Source: a virus. Taken from it: 37,511 nucleotides of DNA. Position numbers and translations under genes: made by a program. Shown here piece by piece: positions 7,935 to 15,148 of the stretch; positions within the stretch are counted from its first letter, which is position 1, and every line of letters starts with the position of its first letter. A model generated the notes under the pieces. The model worked only from the letters and a program-made list of their open reading frames with translations. It was not told where the DNA came from and made no database searches. Location of the stretch: IMG/VR virus record IMGVR_UViG_3300044961_000228, positions 1-37,511 of that record. One strand, written 5' to 3'.

Positions 7935-8422
7935 CCTCTACCTCCACGCCGCAGCGTAATCTCCGTCACCCGCCGATCCAGTATGCGGATAATTTGCGCC
8001 CTGTTCGCCTCCAGCGCCCCGCGCAGGAAACGTCGCGGACGCAGCCCGCCGCGCCGCCCGATCGCCGCCGCCACCGCCCACGCATTCGTGCCATGCCGCC
8101 GCGCCCAGGTCGCCAGCGCGCTCGGCGGCGGATAATGCCGCTTCCGTCCCGCGAACGTGCCCGTGCCAAGCTCCATGTGCGGCGCATAGATCACATTGCT
8201 CCCCACTGCCGCCACCAGCCCGCTGCCCAGGAACCCATCCGACCGCACTTCAGTGGCGATGCTCGCTCGCAGCCTGCCTGTGTCCACAGGCGCGCGCAGC
8301 TTGGCATCTCGCTCCACCAGCAGCCCCGCTTCCTGCATCCCGCGCACCATCGGCGCGCCGTGCAGGTCACTCAGCAGGTTCAGCAGGTTGTTGCGGACTT
8401 GTATCGCTTCCCGGATTTCCAT
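7931..8422 (-). CDS. HK97 gp10-like morphogenesis protein
   Basis: From ATG 8422 (MEIREAIQVRNNLLNLLSDL, with GGTGGAG directly before it) this is a 163-residue protein. An upstream in-frame start at 8449 would only lengthen its overlap with the previous gene. Hallmarks of the HK97 gp10 family are present: MQEAGLLVERDAKLRAPVDT, GRLRASIATEV, SNVIYAPHMELGTG, and the C-terminal RPRRFLRGALEANRAQIIRI. Members act at the head-tail interface or early tail assembly. It ends in a basic tail (RRGGRG). Confidence 0.85.
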   Translation of the reverse strand: MEIREAIQVRNNLLNLLSDLHGAPMVRGMQEAGLLVERDAKLRAPVDTGRLRASIATEVRSDGFLGSGLVAAVGSNVIYAPHMELGTGTFAGRKRHYPPPSALATWARRHGTNAWAVAAAIGRRGGLRPRRFLRGALEANRAQIIRILDRRVTEITLRRGGRG

Positions 8423-8924
8423 CTCCACCGGTCTGTACTGGCGTCGCATCTTTCACCTCACTCGGTCCAACATGCGGCGGCGTTGCTGCCACCAGCGCCT
8501 CCAGCACCAGCAGTTGCAGCTTAATCGCGTCAAATCTCTCGGACACATCCTTGCCATAAGTGGACACCGTTTTTTCGACTGCCTCCCTCAGTTGCTCGCG
8601 CTGCGTACCATCTGCCGAGCGCGCAGTCACCAGCTCATCAACGACCCGTTCCAGCGCCTCCACAAAGCTCCGGCTTTGCGCCTCGGTAGCCCGCTCCGCC
8701 GCCATCGTCGCTGCTGTGTTGCGCTGTACCACCTCAATCAACTGCTGGTGTGTTGCCCCGGCGTTCTTCAGGGCATCCACCGTCGCGTCCTGCATCGGCT
8801 TCTGACCACGCACGAAAAACCACACCACCGCCAGCGCCATCAGTACCACCGTCACCTCGATGAACTGAAGCACCCCAAAACTCTCGATCGTACTCATCAG
8901 GTCACGCGCTTGATCTACGCCCAC
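8367..8924 (-). CDS. Membrane-anchored coiled-coil protein
   Basis: This 185-residue protein starts at GTG 8924 (MGVDQARDLMSTIESFGVLQ), with GGAG nine bases upstream; an ATG at 8897 is an alternative. One transmembrane segment lies at about residues 21-40 (FIEVTVVLMALAVVWFFVR). A long helical, probably coiled-coil region (residues 45-140, e.g. EALERVVDELVTARSADGTQ) and a Pro/Ser-rich tail follow. A membrane protein between connector and gp10-like genes is unusual. It could be a misplaced holin or spanin-like factor, a superinfection-exclusion protein, or an assembly scaffold. It overlaps the next gene by 56 bases and is preceded by a copy of the dispersed palindrome. Confidence 0.6.
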   Translation of the reverse strand: MGVDQARDLMSTIESFGVLQFIEVTVVLMALAVVWFFVRGQKPMQDATVDALKNAGATHQQLIEVVQRNTAATMAAERATEAQSRSFVEALERVVDELVTARSADGTQREQLREAVEKTVSTYGKDVSERFDAIKLQLLVLEALVAATPPHVGPSEVKDATPVQTGGDGNPGSDTSPQQPAEPAE

Positions 8925-8939
8925 CGATACCCGTCTCCT

Positions 8940-8958
8940 ACTGGCAACCCTTGCCAGT
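8940..8958 (+). repeat. Dispersed 19-bp palindrome (perfect arms)
   Basis: ACTGGCAACCCTTGCCAGT has perfect 8-base arms around CCC. It fills the 36-base gap between the connector stop and the ribosome binding site of the coiled-coil membrane protein gene, a position suited to an operator or transcription block on the minus strand. Confidence 0.8.
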
Positions 8959-8960
8959 TG

Positions 8961-9605
8961 CTATACCATCGGACGCACAAAGCGCCCCTGCTTGAGGATG
9001 CTCGTCACCAGCGGGTCAGCGCCCAGGTACTGCATCATCCCCTGTTCGCCGTTGCCCACTGCATCGTTAAATGCCGACTGCCCGCGTTTGAACTCCCGCA
9101 CCACCTGAATGGTGCAGGCTTGCTTGATCGCGTCCGGCACGCTGTCGGCATATCCCCACCGCGCCGTCACCCGCACTGTGGTGGCAACGCCATCCTCGCC
9201 ATCGCCGCCATCCGGGAAATTGCGCCATGCCGCGCGCGGACGCAGCATCAGCCCCTCGAACCGTCCCAGGTTGGGCTTCGGCGCGCTCGGATGCCCCGCG
9301 AATGCCATCCAGTCCCCGCTTGCCAGCGCCGTCCATGCCGTCTCGTCCCGATGCCGCACCTCGACCAGCGTCACCTGCACGCACTCGTCGATCAACGCCC
9401 ATGACTTTGACCGCCCGACGTACTCCCGCGCCGTCGCCGTCGTCACCGCCTCAAACCCATCCGGTCGGCGGCAGTACTGGTCAATCCAGCCGCTCACAGA
9501 CAGGATCAGCCCCTCGATCACCGTGTCAGTTGCGCCCGGCGCGCCCGACACGTTGCTGCCCATCGTCGCCCGCACATGCTGCACGTCTGTGTATCGCCTG
9601 CTCAT
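8961..9605 (-). CDS. Head-tail connector (gp6-like)
   Basis: This 214-residue protein starts MSRRYTDVQHVRATMGSNVS at ATG 9605, which overlaps the methyltransferase stop (ATGA) and has GGTGG upstream. It matches the HK97 gp6 or DNA-packaging connector layout: an N-terminal helical dimer region (VIEGLILSVSGWIDQYCRRP), the beta part typical of longer family members (ECVQVTLVEVRHRDETAW), VRVTARWGYADSVPDAIKQA, then a helix (CTIQVVREFKRGQSAFN) and a C-terminal GLADPLV-like segment (YLGADPLVTSILKQGRFVRP). It would form a ring under the portal through which DNA passes into the tail. Confidence 0.8.
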   Translation of the reverse strand: MSRRYTDVQHVRATMGSNVSGAPGATDTVIEGLILSVSGWIDQYCRRPDGFEAVTTATAREYVGRSKSWALIDECVQVTLVEVRHRDETAWTALASGDWMAFAGHPSAPKPNLGRFEGLMLRPRAAWRNFPDGGDGEDGVATTVRVTARWGYADSVPDAIKQACTIQVVREFKRGQSAFNDAVGNGEQGMMQYLGADPLVTSILKQGRFVRPMV

Positions 9606-10942
9606 TTGCGCCACCAGTGAGCAGTGTAGTCCAGCCCCATCAGCGGCGATGTGATCCCGCGCCGTGCGCGGAACTCGTCCACCGCCAGCCGCGTCCCCTG
9701 CCAGTGACCATAGTCATCGCAGATGATGATTCCCCCATCCGCCACCTGGTCATACAGCGCATCCAGCGCCGCCAGCGTCGGCGCGTACCAGTCCACATCG
9801 ATGTGCAGCACCGCGATCGTCCCGATCGCCGCCGCCAATCCCGGCACGGTCATGGTCACATCGCCCTGCACCAGCGTCGGCGTCACCGCCTCCCACAATT
9901 CCAGGTGTGCCAGAGCGTCAGCCTTGTCAAAGCGCAGCCATCCTTCGTGCCACTTCGCAGCCGCCTTTGCCCCGTCCACATCCGCAGGCGGGGGAATGCC
10001 TTCCCATGTGTCGAACAGCCACAGCGCGCGCCCATCCGCGCCCGCCGCCTCGGTCATCAGCGCCGCCGCGCCACCCAGTCCCGCGCCAACGCTCACGATC
10101 GCGCCAGGCACATCACGCATTGCGCCAGCCACCCGCCACAGCTTCGCCAGTCGTTCGCCCGGCTGAATGCTGCCCGCGATCGCCAGGTCGAGCAGTTGCG
10201 CCGGCGGCTGGTCAGGCTGTCCCCCCCAGCTCGGATCGCCGTCTCGCCGCACAAAGCCGATCATCCCAACGCCTTTATCGTCCACCACATGCACATCGAC
10301 GCGCCCCAACCACGCCGCGAACTCGCTGCACGCCTCATACACAGGCGGGCACGCGCGCCATGTCCCGCCAGGTGAGAAGTCATGGAACAGCAGCAGCCCG
10401 CCGATTGCCAGCCTGTCCCAGTAGGCGAAGTCCACCCGCACCCGTGCGTGATCGCCATCCACAAAGACCATGTCCCAGTATTCGGTGTGCGTCGCGTTCG
10501 GATTGCGCGCCAGGTACGCCGCCGCCGCATCGTGTAAGGCATCGGCTGCCGCTTGCTCGTCATCCGCGGCGCCAGCATCCTGCATCATGTCTAGATAATC
10601 GACCGAGCGCGCCTCGACGACCTTGACGTTAGGGTAGGGCGACAAATTCACCCGCGCGATCGCTGCCTCCGCAGCATTCGGGTTCAGCGTGGTGATCGCC
10701 GCGTGCGGCGCAGCCTCCGCCATCGTCGCTGCGCTGTAACCGACAGCCGTGCCGATCTCCAGTATGCGACCGCCGTCATACTGCTGTGCCAGCGCATACA
10801 GCGCCGCCGCCTGATACCGCTCGACCTCGCGCTTCGGCTTGCGCGCGATCCTGCTGTCGATCCTGTCCAGCGCCTCATCCACGCCGGGCGCATCCTGTGC
10901 AATCTGCGCCATAATCTCGTCTGCGCTGCCTGTCAAAATCAT
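9602..10942 (-). CDS. Double methyltransferase: O-methyltransferase fused to TylF-like sugar methyltransferase
   Basis: This 446-residue protein carries two class I SAM-dependent methyltransferase domains in one chain. Domain 1 (about residues 35-235) has motif I RILEIGTAVGYSAAT (59-73) and FVDGDHARVRVDFAYW (160-175), as in the Methyltransf_24/COG4122 type. Domain 2 (about 275-446) has SVGAGLGGAA (284-293), LFDTWEGIPPP (309-319), LHIDVDWYAPTLAAL (379-393) and IICDDYGHWQGTR (406-418). That pattern fits the TylF/MycF macrocin O-methyltransferase family, whose aspartates bind Mg2+ and activate a sugar hydroxyl. It is the last gene of the sugar cassette, translationally coupled at both ends. It probably methylates glycans made by the neighbouring glycosyltransferases. 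Confidence 0.85.
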   Translation of the reverse strand: MILTGSADEIMAQIAQDAPGVDEALDRIDSRIARKPKREVERYQAAALYALAQQYDGGRILEIGTAVGYSAATMAEAAPHAAITTLNPNAAEAAIARVNLSPYPNVKVVEARSVDYLDMMQDAGAADDEQAAADALHDAAAAYLARNPNATHTEYWDMVFVDGDHARVRVDFAYWDRLAIGGLLLFHDFSPGGTWRACPPVYEACSEFAAWLGRVDVHVVDDKGVGMIGFVRRDGDPSWGGQPDQPPAQLLDLAIAGSIQPGERLAKLWRVAGAMRDVPGAIVSVGAGLGGAAALMTEAAGADGRALWLFDTWEGIPPPADVDGAKAAAKWHEGWLRFDKADALAHLELWEAVTPTLVQGDVTMTVPGLAAAIGTIAVLHIDVDWYAPTLAALDALYDQVADGGIIICDDYGHWQGTRLAVDEFRARRGITSPLMGLDYTAHWWRK

Positions 10943-11826
10943 AGCTTCAGCTCCTCATAAATCAGGCTGCGCAGCTCGCGCGCCCGCACCGCCCAGGTAT
11001 GTCCCGCCATCACCCATGCGTACCCGGCATCGGCATATTCGCGCCAGCCGTCCTCGTCCAGCATCGCCGCTATCCGCTGGCGCAGCTCGCCGGTATCCTG
11101 CCATTCGGCGTAATGCGTCCCGGCGCGCCGATCCTCGCCCGACACATCCGGCACAGGCGCAGTCAGCAGCGCTGCCCCCGACGCCATCGCGTCCAGCACG
11201 CGGTGCGGACGATTGCCCGCAAACTGTGGCAGATTGACTACCACCCGCGCCCGTCCCAACGCCTCGGCATACTGCACCACGTCCAGATGCCCGGTGCTGA
11301 GGCTGTAGCCATCCGCGCCGCTCCACTCACGCAGCAGCGCCCGCACCTCGGCGCGTCGGCTGTGCGCCACCCCGCCCGAATTGCAGTGATACGCCACATC
11401 GACGCCTTTTTCGCGCGGATAGAACAGTCGATCGTTCACGCAGTACCCCCAGCGCAGCGCAGGCTTGCCCCTGCGTGCGGCGAACCGCTCCAGCCGATCG
11501 TGATCCACCAGCACCAGATCGGCGCGTGCTGCCTGTTCCTGTCGCTGTGCCAGATGCGCTGTAGAAAGCGTGCTGTCCACCGCGTAGTAGATCACCGGGA
11601 TGGCGCTACCCAGATACGCCCCCCAGTTCCCACCGTCCTCGTGCAGAATGACATCAAACCCCGCCCGCTTCAGCGCCCGCGTGTCCATCTGCGACTGTTT
11701 GCCAGGCGAAAGATGCTCCCACGTGAACTCAGGCACGGCGTAACTGAAATACCCCGCCTGCCGCCTGTCGCGTTCTCGGCTTGCGCTGTTGTTCTTTACG
11801 ATCAGCGCCACATGCAGCGGCTTCAC
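10939..11826 (-). CDS. Glycosyltransferase (CgeB / Glyco_trans_1_2-like)
   Basis: This 295-residue protein starts MKPLHVALIVKNNSASRERD at an ATGA overlap with the gene before. It has a GT-B layout. The N-terminal half includes HEDGGNWGAYLGSAIPVIYY, ADLVLVDHDRLERFAARRG and the short RWGYCVNDRLFYPRE linker with a 'P' before the second Rossmann fold. The C-terminal half has VDVAYHCNSGGVAHSRRAEV, VVQYAEALGRARVVVNLPQF and RPHRVLDAMASGAALLTAPV, the nucleotide-sugar binding region of CgeB-like enzymes in phages and bacteria. Acceptor unknown. Probably decorates a virion protein or the host surface. Confidence 0.8.
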   Translation of the reverse strand: MKPLHVALIVKNNSASRERDRRQAGYFSYAVPEFTWEHLSPGKQSQMDTRALKRAGFDVILHEDGGNWGAYLGSAIPVIYYAVDSTLSTAHLAQRQEQAARADLVLVDHDRLERFAARRGKPALRWGYCVNDRLFYPREKGVDVAYHCNSGGVAHSRRAEVRALLREWSGADGYSLSTGHLDVVQYAEALGRARVVVNLPQFAGNRPHRVLDAMASGAALLTAPVPDVSGEDRRAGTHYAEWQDTGELRQRIAAMLDEDGWREYADAGYAWVMAGHTWAVRARELRSLIYEELKL

Positions 11827-12572
11827 GTTCGCCGCTCACCCTTCAGCGCCCGCCATGCTGTATCGCTGTCACCCCGCACACCCGCCGACAGCTTGCCGCG
11901 CATCTCCCGCGCCTCCATCTGATTGTGGCGCACAATCTCACGCTCAACCCCATCCTCATACCGCGTCGAGCGGTTCCACTCTGTGCCGAGCGTCAGCACA
12001 CGGCACGGATGCGCCCACAGCGCCCGATGCAGCGCGGGCTGATCCTGCTGCGCCCAGCGCTGCCATTCGGTCAGCCACGCGCTCAGCACCGCCATCGCCG
12101 CCGCCGACCTGCGAAAGGCGATCACCCCGCCATTCCACTGCAATTTGTAGCTGCCGCCCATCGCGTCCCACGTCTCTTCGACTTCCTCCCGATTATTCGG
12201 GCGCATCATCGCCGAGCAGACGTGGTACTTGTCGGGATTGCGCGTCAGCACCATGTCATACCCCGCCGCCAATGCCCTGAACATGAAATCGACCGGCTGC
12301 ATCAGCTCGATGTCCGCATCCAGATACAGGACGTAATCCCAATCTTGTGGCGCAGCATCGTACATCCTCAGCTTTGGCGTCCGCGCGCCGATGTCCACAC
12401 GCTCCAGCATCACGCAGTCCACGTCAGCGCCGAACGCGCCCGGATCGTCGGTAGCGACCATCACCGGCACGCCTGGCATATGCTGCCCCCAACTGGTCAG
12501 CAGCCGCGCCGCGCACGCCCGCGCTGGCGCGCCATACGCCACTGTGTACATCCCGCACGCATAATCAGCCAC
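11823..12572 (-). CDS. Glycosyltransferase, GT-A fold (GT8-like, DxD)
   Basis: I choose GTG 12572 (249 residues), which overlaps the preceding stop as GTGGCTGA and has AAGGAG seven bases upstream; ATG 12551 lacks a binding site. Motifs of GT8 and related nucleotide-sugar transferases are clear: an N-terminal MYTVAYGAPARACAARLLTS strand-helix, VPVMVATDD, a TPKLRMYDA segment, DYVLYLDADIEL with the metal-binding DxD at residues 85-87, MVLTRNPDKYHVCSAMMRP, and WNGGVIAFRRSAAAMAVLSA (the usual 'N-x-G-x-x-x-F' block). Acceptor not predictable. Transferred sugar unknown. Confidence 0.82.
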   Translation of the reverse strand: MADYACGMYTVAYGAPARACAARLLTSWGQHMPGVPVMVATDDPGAFGADVDCVMLERVDIGARTPKLRMYDAAPQDWDYVLYLDADIELMQPVDFMFRALAAGYDMVLTRNPDKYHVCSAMMRPNNREEVEETWDAMGGSYKLQWNGGVIAFRRSAAAMAVLSAWLTEWQRWAQQDQPALHRALWAHPCRVLTLGTEWNRSTRYEDGVEREIVRHNQMEAREMRGKLSAGVRGDSDTAWRALKGERRT

Positions 12573-13413
12573 CGAACCACTCCTTGAACGCTCTGACGTG
12601 ATCCGCAGCCCACGCCTCAGCCGTGTACCCCGCCACGCACGCCGGCAGCATCGCCTCGTGCTTGCCCACGTCATCCAGCGCCAGCCGCAGCGCCGCCACC
12701 ATGCCGTCATAATCCCCCGCCGGATAACGCCATATCCCCGGCACATCCGGCAGATCGTCCAGCAGCCCCACGCCGATCGGCACAACCACCTGCACGCCGC
12801 ACGCCAGCGCCTCGATCGGCGGATACGGCACGCCCTCCACCAGCGACGGACACACCAGCACGTCCAGCGCATGATAAAAGTCCTGCATCCGCTCCCAGGC
12901 GTAGTTGGTGGTCGGCACGCCGCCCCACCCGCGCCCGCTGGCGATCAGTCGTACCTGCCTGCTCAGCCGCGACTGAGCCAGCATCCCGATCAGATGCTCG
13001 CCTTTGCGACCGGTGCGATAGGTCATGCCCGCCACGCCGACGATCGGCTTGTCACCACGTCGGCGCGCTGACGGTGGCGTGAACTTGCCCAGGTCGATCG
13101 GCGGACGCGCCACCGCCGACGGCGACGCCAGCCGCGCGCGATACTGCGCCGCCGTCACGATCCGCCCGTCCACCATACGATCGACCGCAGCCCACCGCCG
13201 CGCCTTCTGCGCATCGTTGACTTCGTAATGCGTGAAGTACGCCGCGTTCTTGCCGATCACGCCCTCAAACGACAGATACGGCATGAAATAGTTGAGGTCA
13301 GCCGCCCCGTTTGGCTTGTCCGACAACGACCAGCCTGTCTGATCCGCCAGCGCCCGCGCCATGCGTTGCAGCACGTGCGTCGGCGGGGTGGCACACACAA
13401 CATGCACATTCAT
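12565..13413 (-). CDS. Glycosyltransferase family 4-like
   Basis: From ATG 13413 (MNVHVVCATPPTHVLQRMAR), overlapping the upstream stop by ATGA, the protein has 282 residues. The C-terminal Rossmann domain is typical of GT4: KPIVGVAGMTYRTGRKGEHL, RLIASGRGWGGVP, and the donor-binding block LDVLVCPSLVEGVPYPPIEA followed by LACGVQVVVPIGVGLLDDL, with the EGxP..E pattern. The N-terminal domain is short (AADLNYFMPYLSFEG, YFTHYEVNDAQKARRW), so it resembles compact phage or cell-wall glycosyltransferases. It lies inside the sugar cassette between two GT-A genes. Confidence 0.82.
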   Translation of the reverse strand: MNVHVVCATPPTHVLQRMARALADQTGWSLSDKPNGAADLNYFMPYLSFEGVIGKNAAYFTHYEVNDAQKARRWAAVDRMVDGRIVTAAQYRARLASPSAVARPPIDLGKFTPPSARRRGDKPIVGVAGMTYRTGRKGEHLIGMLAQSRLSRQVRLIASGRGWGGVPTTNYAWERMQDFYHALDVLVCPSLVEGVPYPPIEALACGVQVVVPIGVGLLDDLPDVPGIWRYPAGDYDGMVAALRLALDDVGKHEAMLPACVAGYTAEAWAADHVRAFKEWFGG

Positions 13414-14042
13414 TCGCCCGCGCTCCTGTGCCGCACCACCTGACCATGCTCGCCATTGAAGTCCCGCCCCAGCAGCCACATCCGAACCGGCACGCGCCGC
13501 AGTGCCCGCATCAGCGCGCCCTGATCCACATGCCGCCAGCGCAGCCACTCCTCGCGCCATGCCTCAAACAACGCCAGCATCCGCGCCGATCGCGTGTTCC
13601 ATGCAAAGACGCCCGCTTGCATCTGCATCATCTCGCCAAGCTCATCGCGCGTCACCCGTCTCTCCGTGTCGCTGGCATGGCGCAGCATATCCGCGCCTTG
13701 CTGCGTGCTGGCGCACATCACCAGGTCAAACCCGCGCTCCAGCGGGGCAAAGAACGCATCAAGCCTGCCAAACACCTCGGTATCGGCATCCATATACAGG
13801 CAGTGTTCGGGCAGATCGCGCACCAGGTGCAGCCCTGTTTTCGCTGCGCGCGCCGCCACCGGATGCGCGACCATCGGCGTATCGACGATCACCCGCGTCG
13901 CCCCGCGCAGATGCACATCGCTCAGCGCGATCACCGGCATCTCATCCTGACCGTGATGCGTCCTCAGCGACCGGATGCTCTCGCTCGCCATGCGCGTGTA
14001 TTGCATCCCATACGCGATGTACACCACCCCGCGCCCGCTCAT
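13410..14042 (-). CDS. Glycosyltransferase, GT-A fold (GT8-like, DxD)
   Basis: From ATG 14042 (MSGRGVVYIAYGMQYTRMAS), overlapping the upstream stop by ATGA, the protein has 210 residues. It has an N-terminal strand-helix that binds the nucleotide (VVYIAYGMQYTRMASESIRS), EMPVIALSDV, HCLYMDADTEVFGRLDAFFA with DxD at 85-87, and MMQMQAGVFAWNTRSARMLA, the sugar-acceptor block with W-N-T. It resembles the other GT-A gene of the cassette in layout but not closely in sequence. The two may add successive sugars. Confidence 0.8.
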   Translation of the reverse strand: MSGRGVVYIAYGMQYTRMASESIRSLRTHHGQDEMPVIALSDVHLRGATRVIVDTPMVAHPVAARAAKTGLHLVRDLPEHCLYMDADTEVFGRLDAFFAPLERGFDLVMCASTQQGADMLRHASDTERRVTRDELGEMMQMQAGVFAWNTRSARMLALFEAWREEWLRWRHVDQGALMRALRRVPVRMWLLGRDFNGEHGQVVRHRSAGE

Positions 14043-14582
14043 CCTTTCACGCCGCCCCACGCCGGCGGCAGCGGCAGCACACGCGCCTCCGTGCGCCACA
14101 GCGCGCGCAGCAGCGCCAGCCCGCCATGACGCTCGGCATCGTCCTGCATCTCGTCGATACAGGCGTCCACCAGCACCCGTGTGCGCGCGTTGTTCGCCAG
14201 GAACGCCATGCCCACATGGTAGGTCGGCACACGCAGATCGCCGATCACATCCAGCGTCAGCGCCCTGTCCGCCTCACCGCCCACGTCCATCGCCAGGACG
14301 CGGTAATCCGCCATCGGCAGCGCCGCGTCCCACGTCTCCACAGCCGACACTCCATCGCGCAGCCGTCCCGCCGTCAGCGGCATGTTGCCATCCCACCACA
14401 CGATCTGGCGCGCCGCGTCCTGCTCATCCATCGCATCCGCGATCGCCCGCCACACGTCCAGTATTCCCGCGCCATCGACGACCATGACGTGCATCGCCGG
14501 CGACATCGCCAGGATGCAGGTCGCGGTATCCGCCACCCCGCACATCCAGCCTGTACCCACGCCGAAACTTGACCAGCGCCAT
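14039..14582 (-). CDS. Glycosyltransferase-like protein, start region apparently frameshifted
   Basis: The best ribosome binding site (GGAGGAGG, five bases upstream) belongs to ATG 14582, which opens MALVKF and then runs into a frame that looks non-coding. The body of the gene (VGTGWMCGVADTATCILAMS onward) is in another frame whose first start, GTG 14560, lacks a binding site. Removing one T from TTT near 14567-14569 would join them as MALVKFGVGTGWMCG. The C-terminal part (YHVGMAFLANNARTRVLVDA, LLRALWRTEARVLPLPPAW) resembles the acceptor half of nucleotide-diphospho-sugar transferases, but no DxD is visible. First gene of the sugar cassette. Either an assembly indel or a real mutation. Confidence 0.6.
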
Positions 14583-14598
14583 GCCCGCCTCCTCCAGC

Positions 14599-15039
14599 TT
14601 AGCTGACCGCCTCGTCCCAGGTCGTCGATGCGCTGCCGCTGTTGCGCAGCGCGCCCAGCACCAGCACGCTCACGGTCGCGCTGCCCGACGGCGTCACCTC
14701 CACGTTCAGGTAGCGGTAGCCGTCATCAGCCGTCGCGCCTGCCGGGTTGTTCAGGTCGTCCGGGCGCAGGTCGATCACCACCACCGCGCCATCGTCCGAG
14801 CCGCCAAGCTGCGTGATGCTCTTGATGGTGTGAGCGTTCGCCCCGCCCGACGTGGTGGCGATCTCCACATCCGCGTCCAGCGTCGTCCCGACGGCGATCG
14901 CGTGGATCAGGATCACCAACCGAACATACGCGCTCAGATCGACATAGCCCGTGTTTTGCTCGTTCGTCACGCCGACGAACGACGCGCTGTCCACCAGCGC
15001 ATAGTTCTCGGCAAAATCAGCATGAATCAGACCGCTCAT
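14599..15039 (-). CDS. Capsid-associated structural protein (possible decoration protein)
   Basis: From ATG 15039 (MSGLIHADFAENYALVDSAS, with GGAGACAAG upstream) this is a 146-residue protein. The composition is beta-rich with few charges: TGYVDLSAYVRLVILIHAIA, VGTTLDADVEIATTSGGANA, GYRYLNVEVTPSGSATVSVL. This pattern and the location directly after the major capsid gene are typical of small head structural or decoration proteins. A terminator lies in the gap between it and the capsid gene, so it should be made in smaller amounts than the capsid protein unless it has its own promoter, which I cannot see. Confidence 0.6.
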   Translation of the reverse strand: MSGLIHADFAENYALVDSASFVGVTNEQNTGYVDLSAYVRLVILIHAIAVGTTLDADVEIATTSGGANAHTIKSITQLGGSDDGAVVVIDLRPDDLNNPAGATADDGYRYLNVEVTPSGSATVSVLVLGALRNSGSASTTWDEAVS

Positions 15040-15061
15040 CTCGTCTTGTCTCCACATCCAC

Positions 15062-15084
15062 AAATAAAAACCGCCTCGCGGCGG
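15062..15084 (-). terminator. Intrinsic terminator after the major capsid gene
   Basis: On the minus strand a CCGCCgcgaGGCGG stem-loop is followed by TTTTTATTTG. It lies directly after a copy of the dispersed palindrome and before the capsid-associated gene. Confidence 0.85.
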
Positions 15085-15087
15085 TCT

Positions 15088-15106
15088 ACTGGCAAGGGTT
15101 GACAGT
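15088..15106 (-). repeat. Dispersed 19-bp palindrome, reversed copy
   Basis: On the minus strand it reads ACTGTCAACCCTTGCCAGT, with one mismatch between the arms. It sits between the major capsid stop and the terminator hairpin, and is the only copy with CCC on the minus strand. Confidence 0.78.
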
Positions 15107-15148
15107 GGGGGACGGCATCGCTGCCGCCCCCGCTGATGATGGAACCGC

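Noticed and set aside
11823-12872. Longer version of the glycosyltransferase gene starting at 12872
   Set aside because: The added ~100 residues are Arg/Trp-rich shadow text overlapping the GT4 gene; GTG 12572 has a proper binding site and stop overlap.
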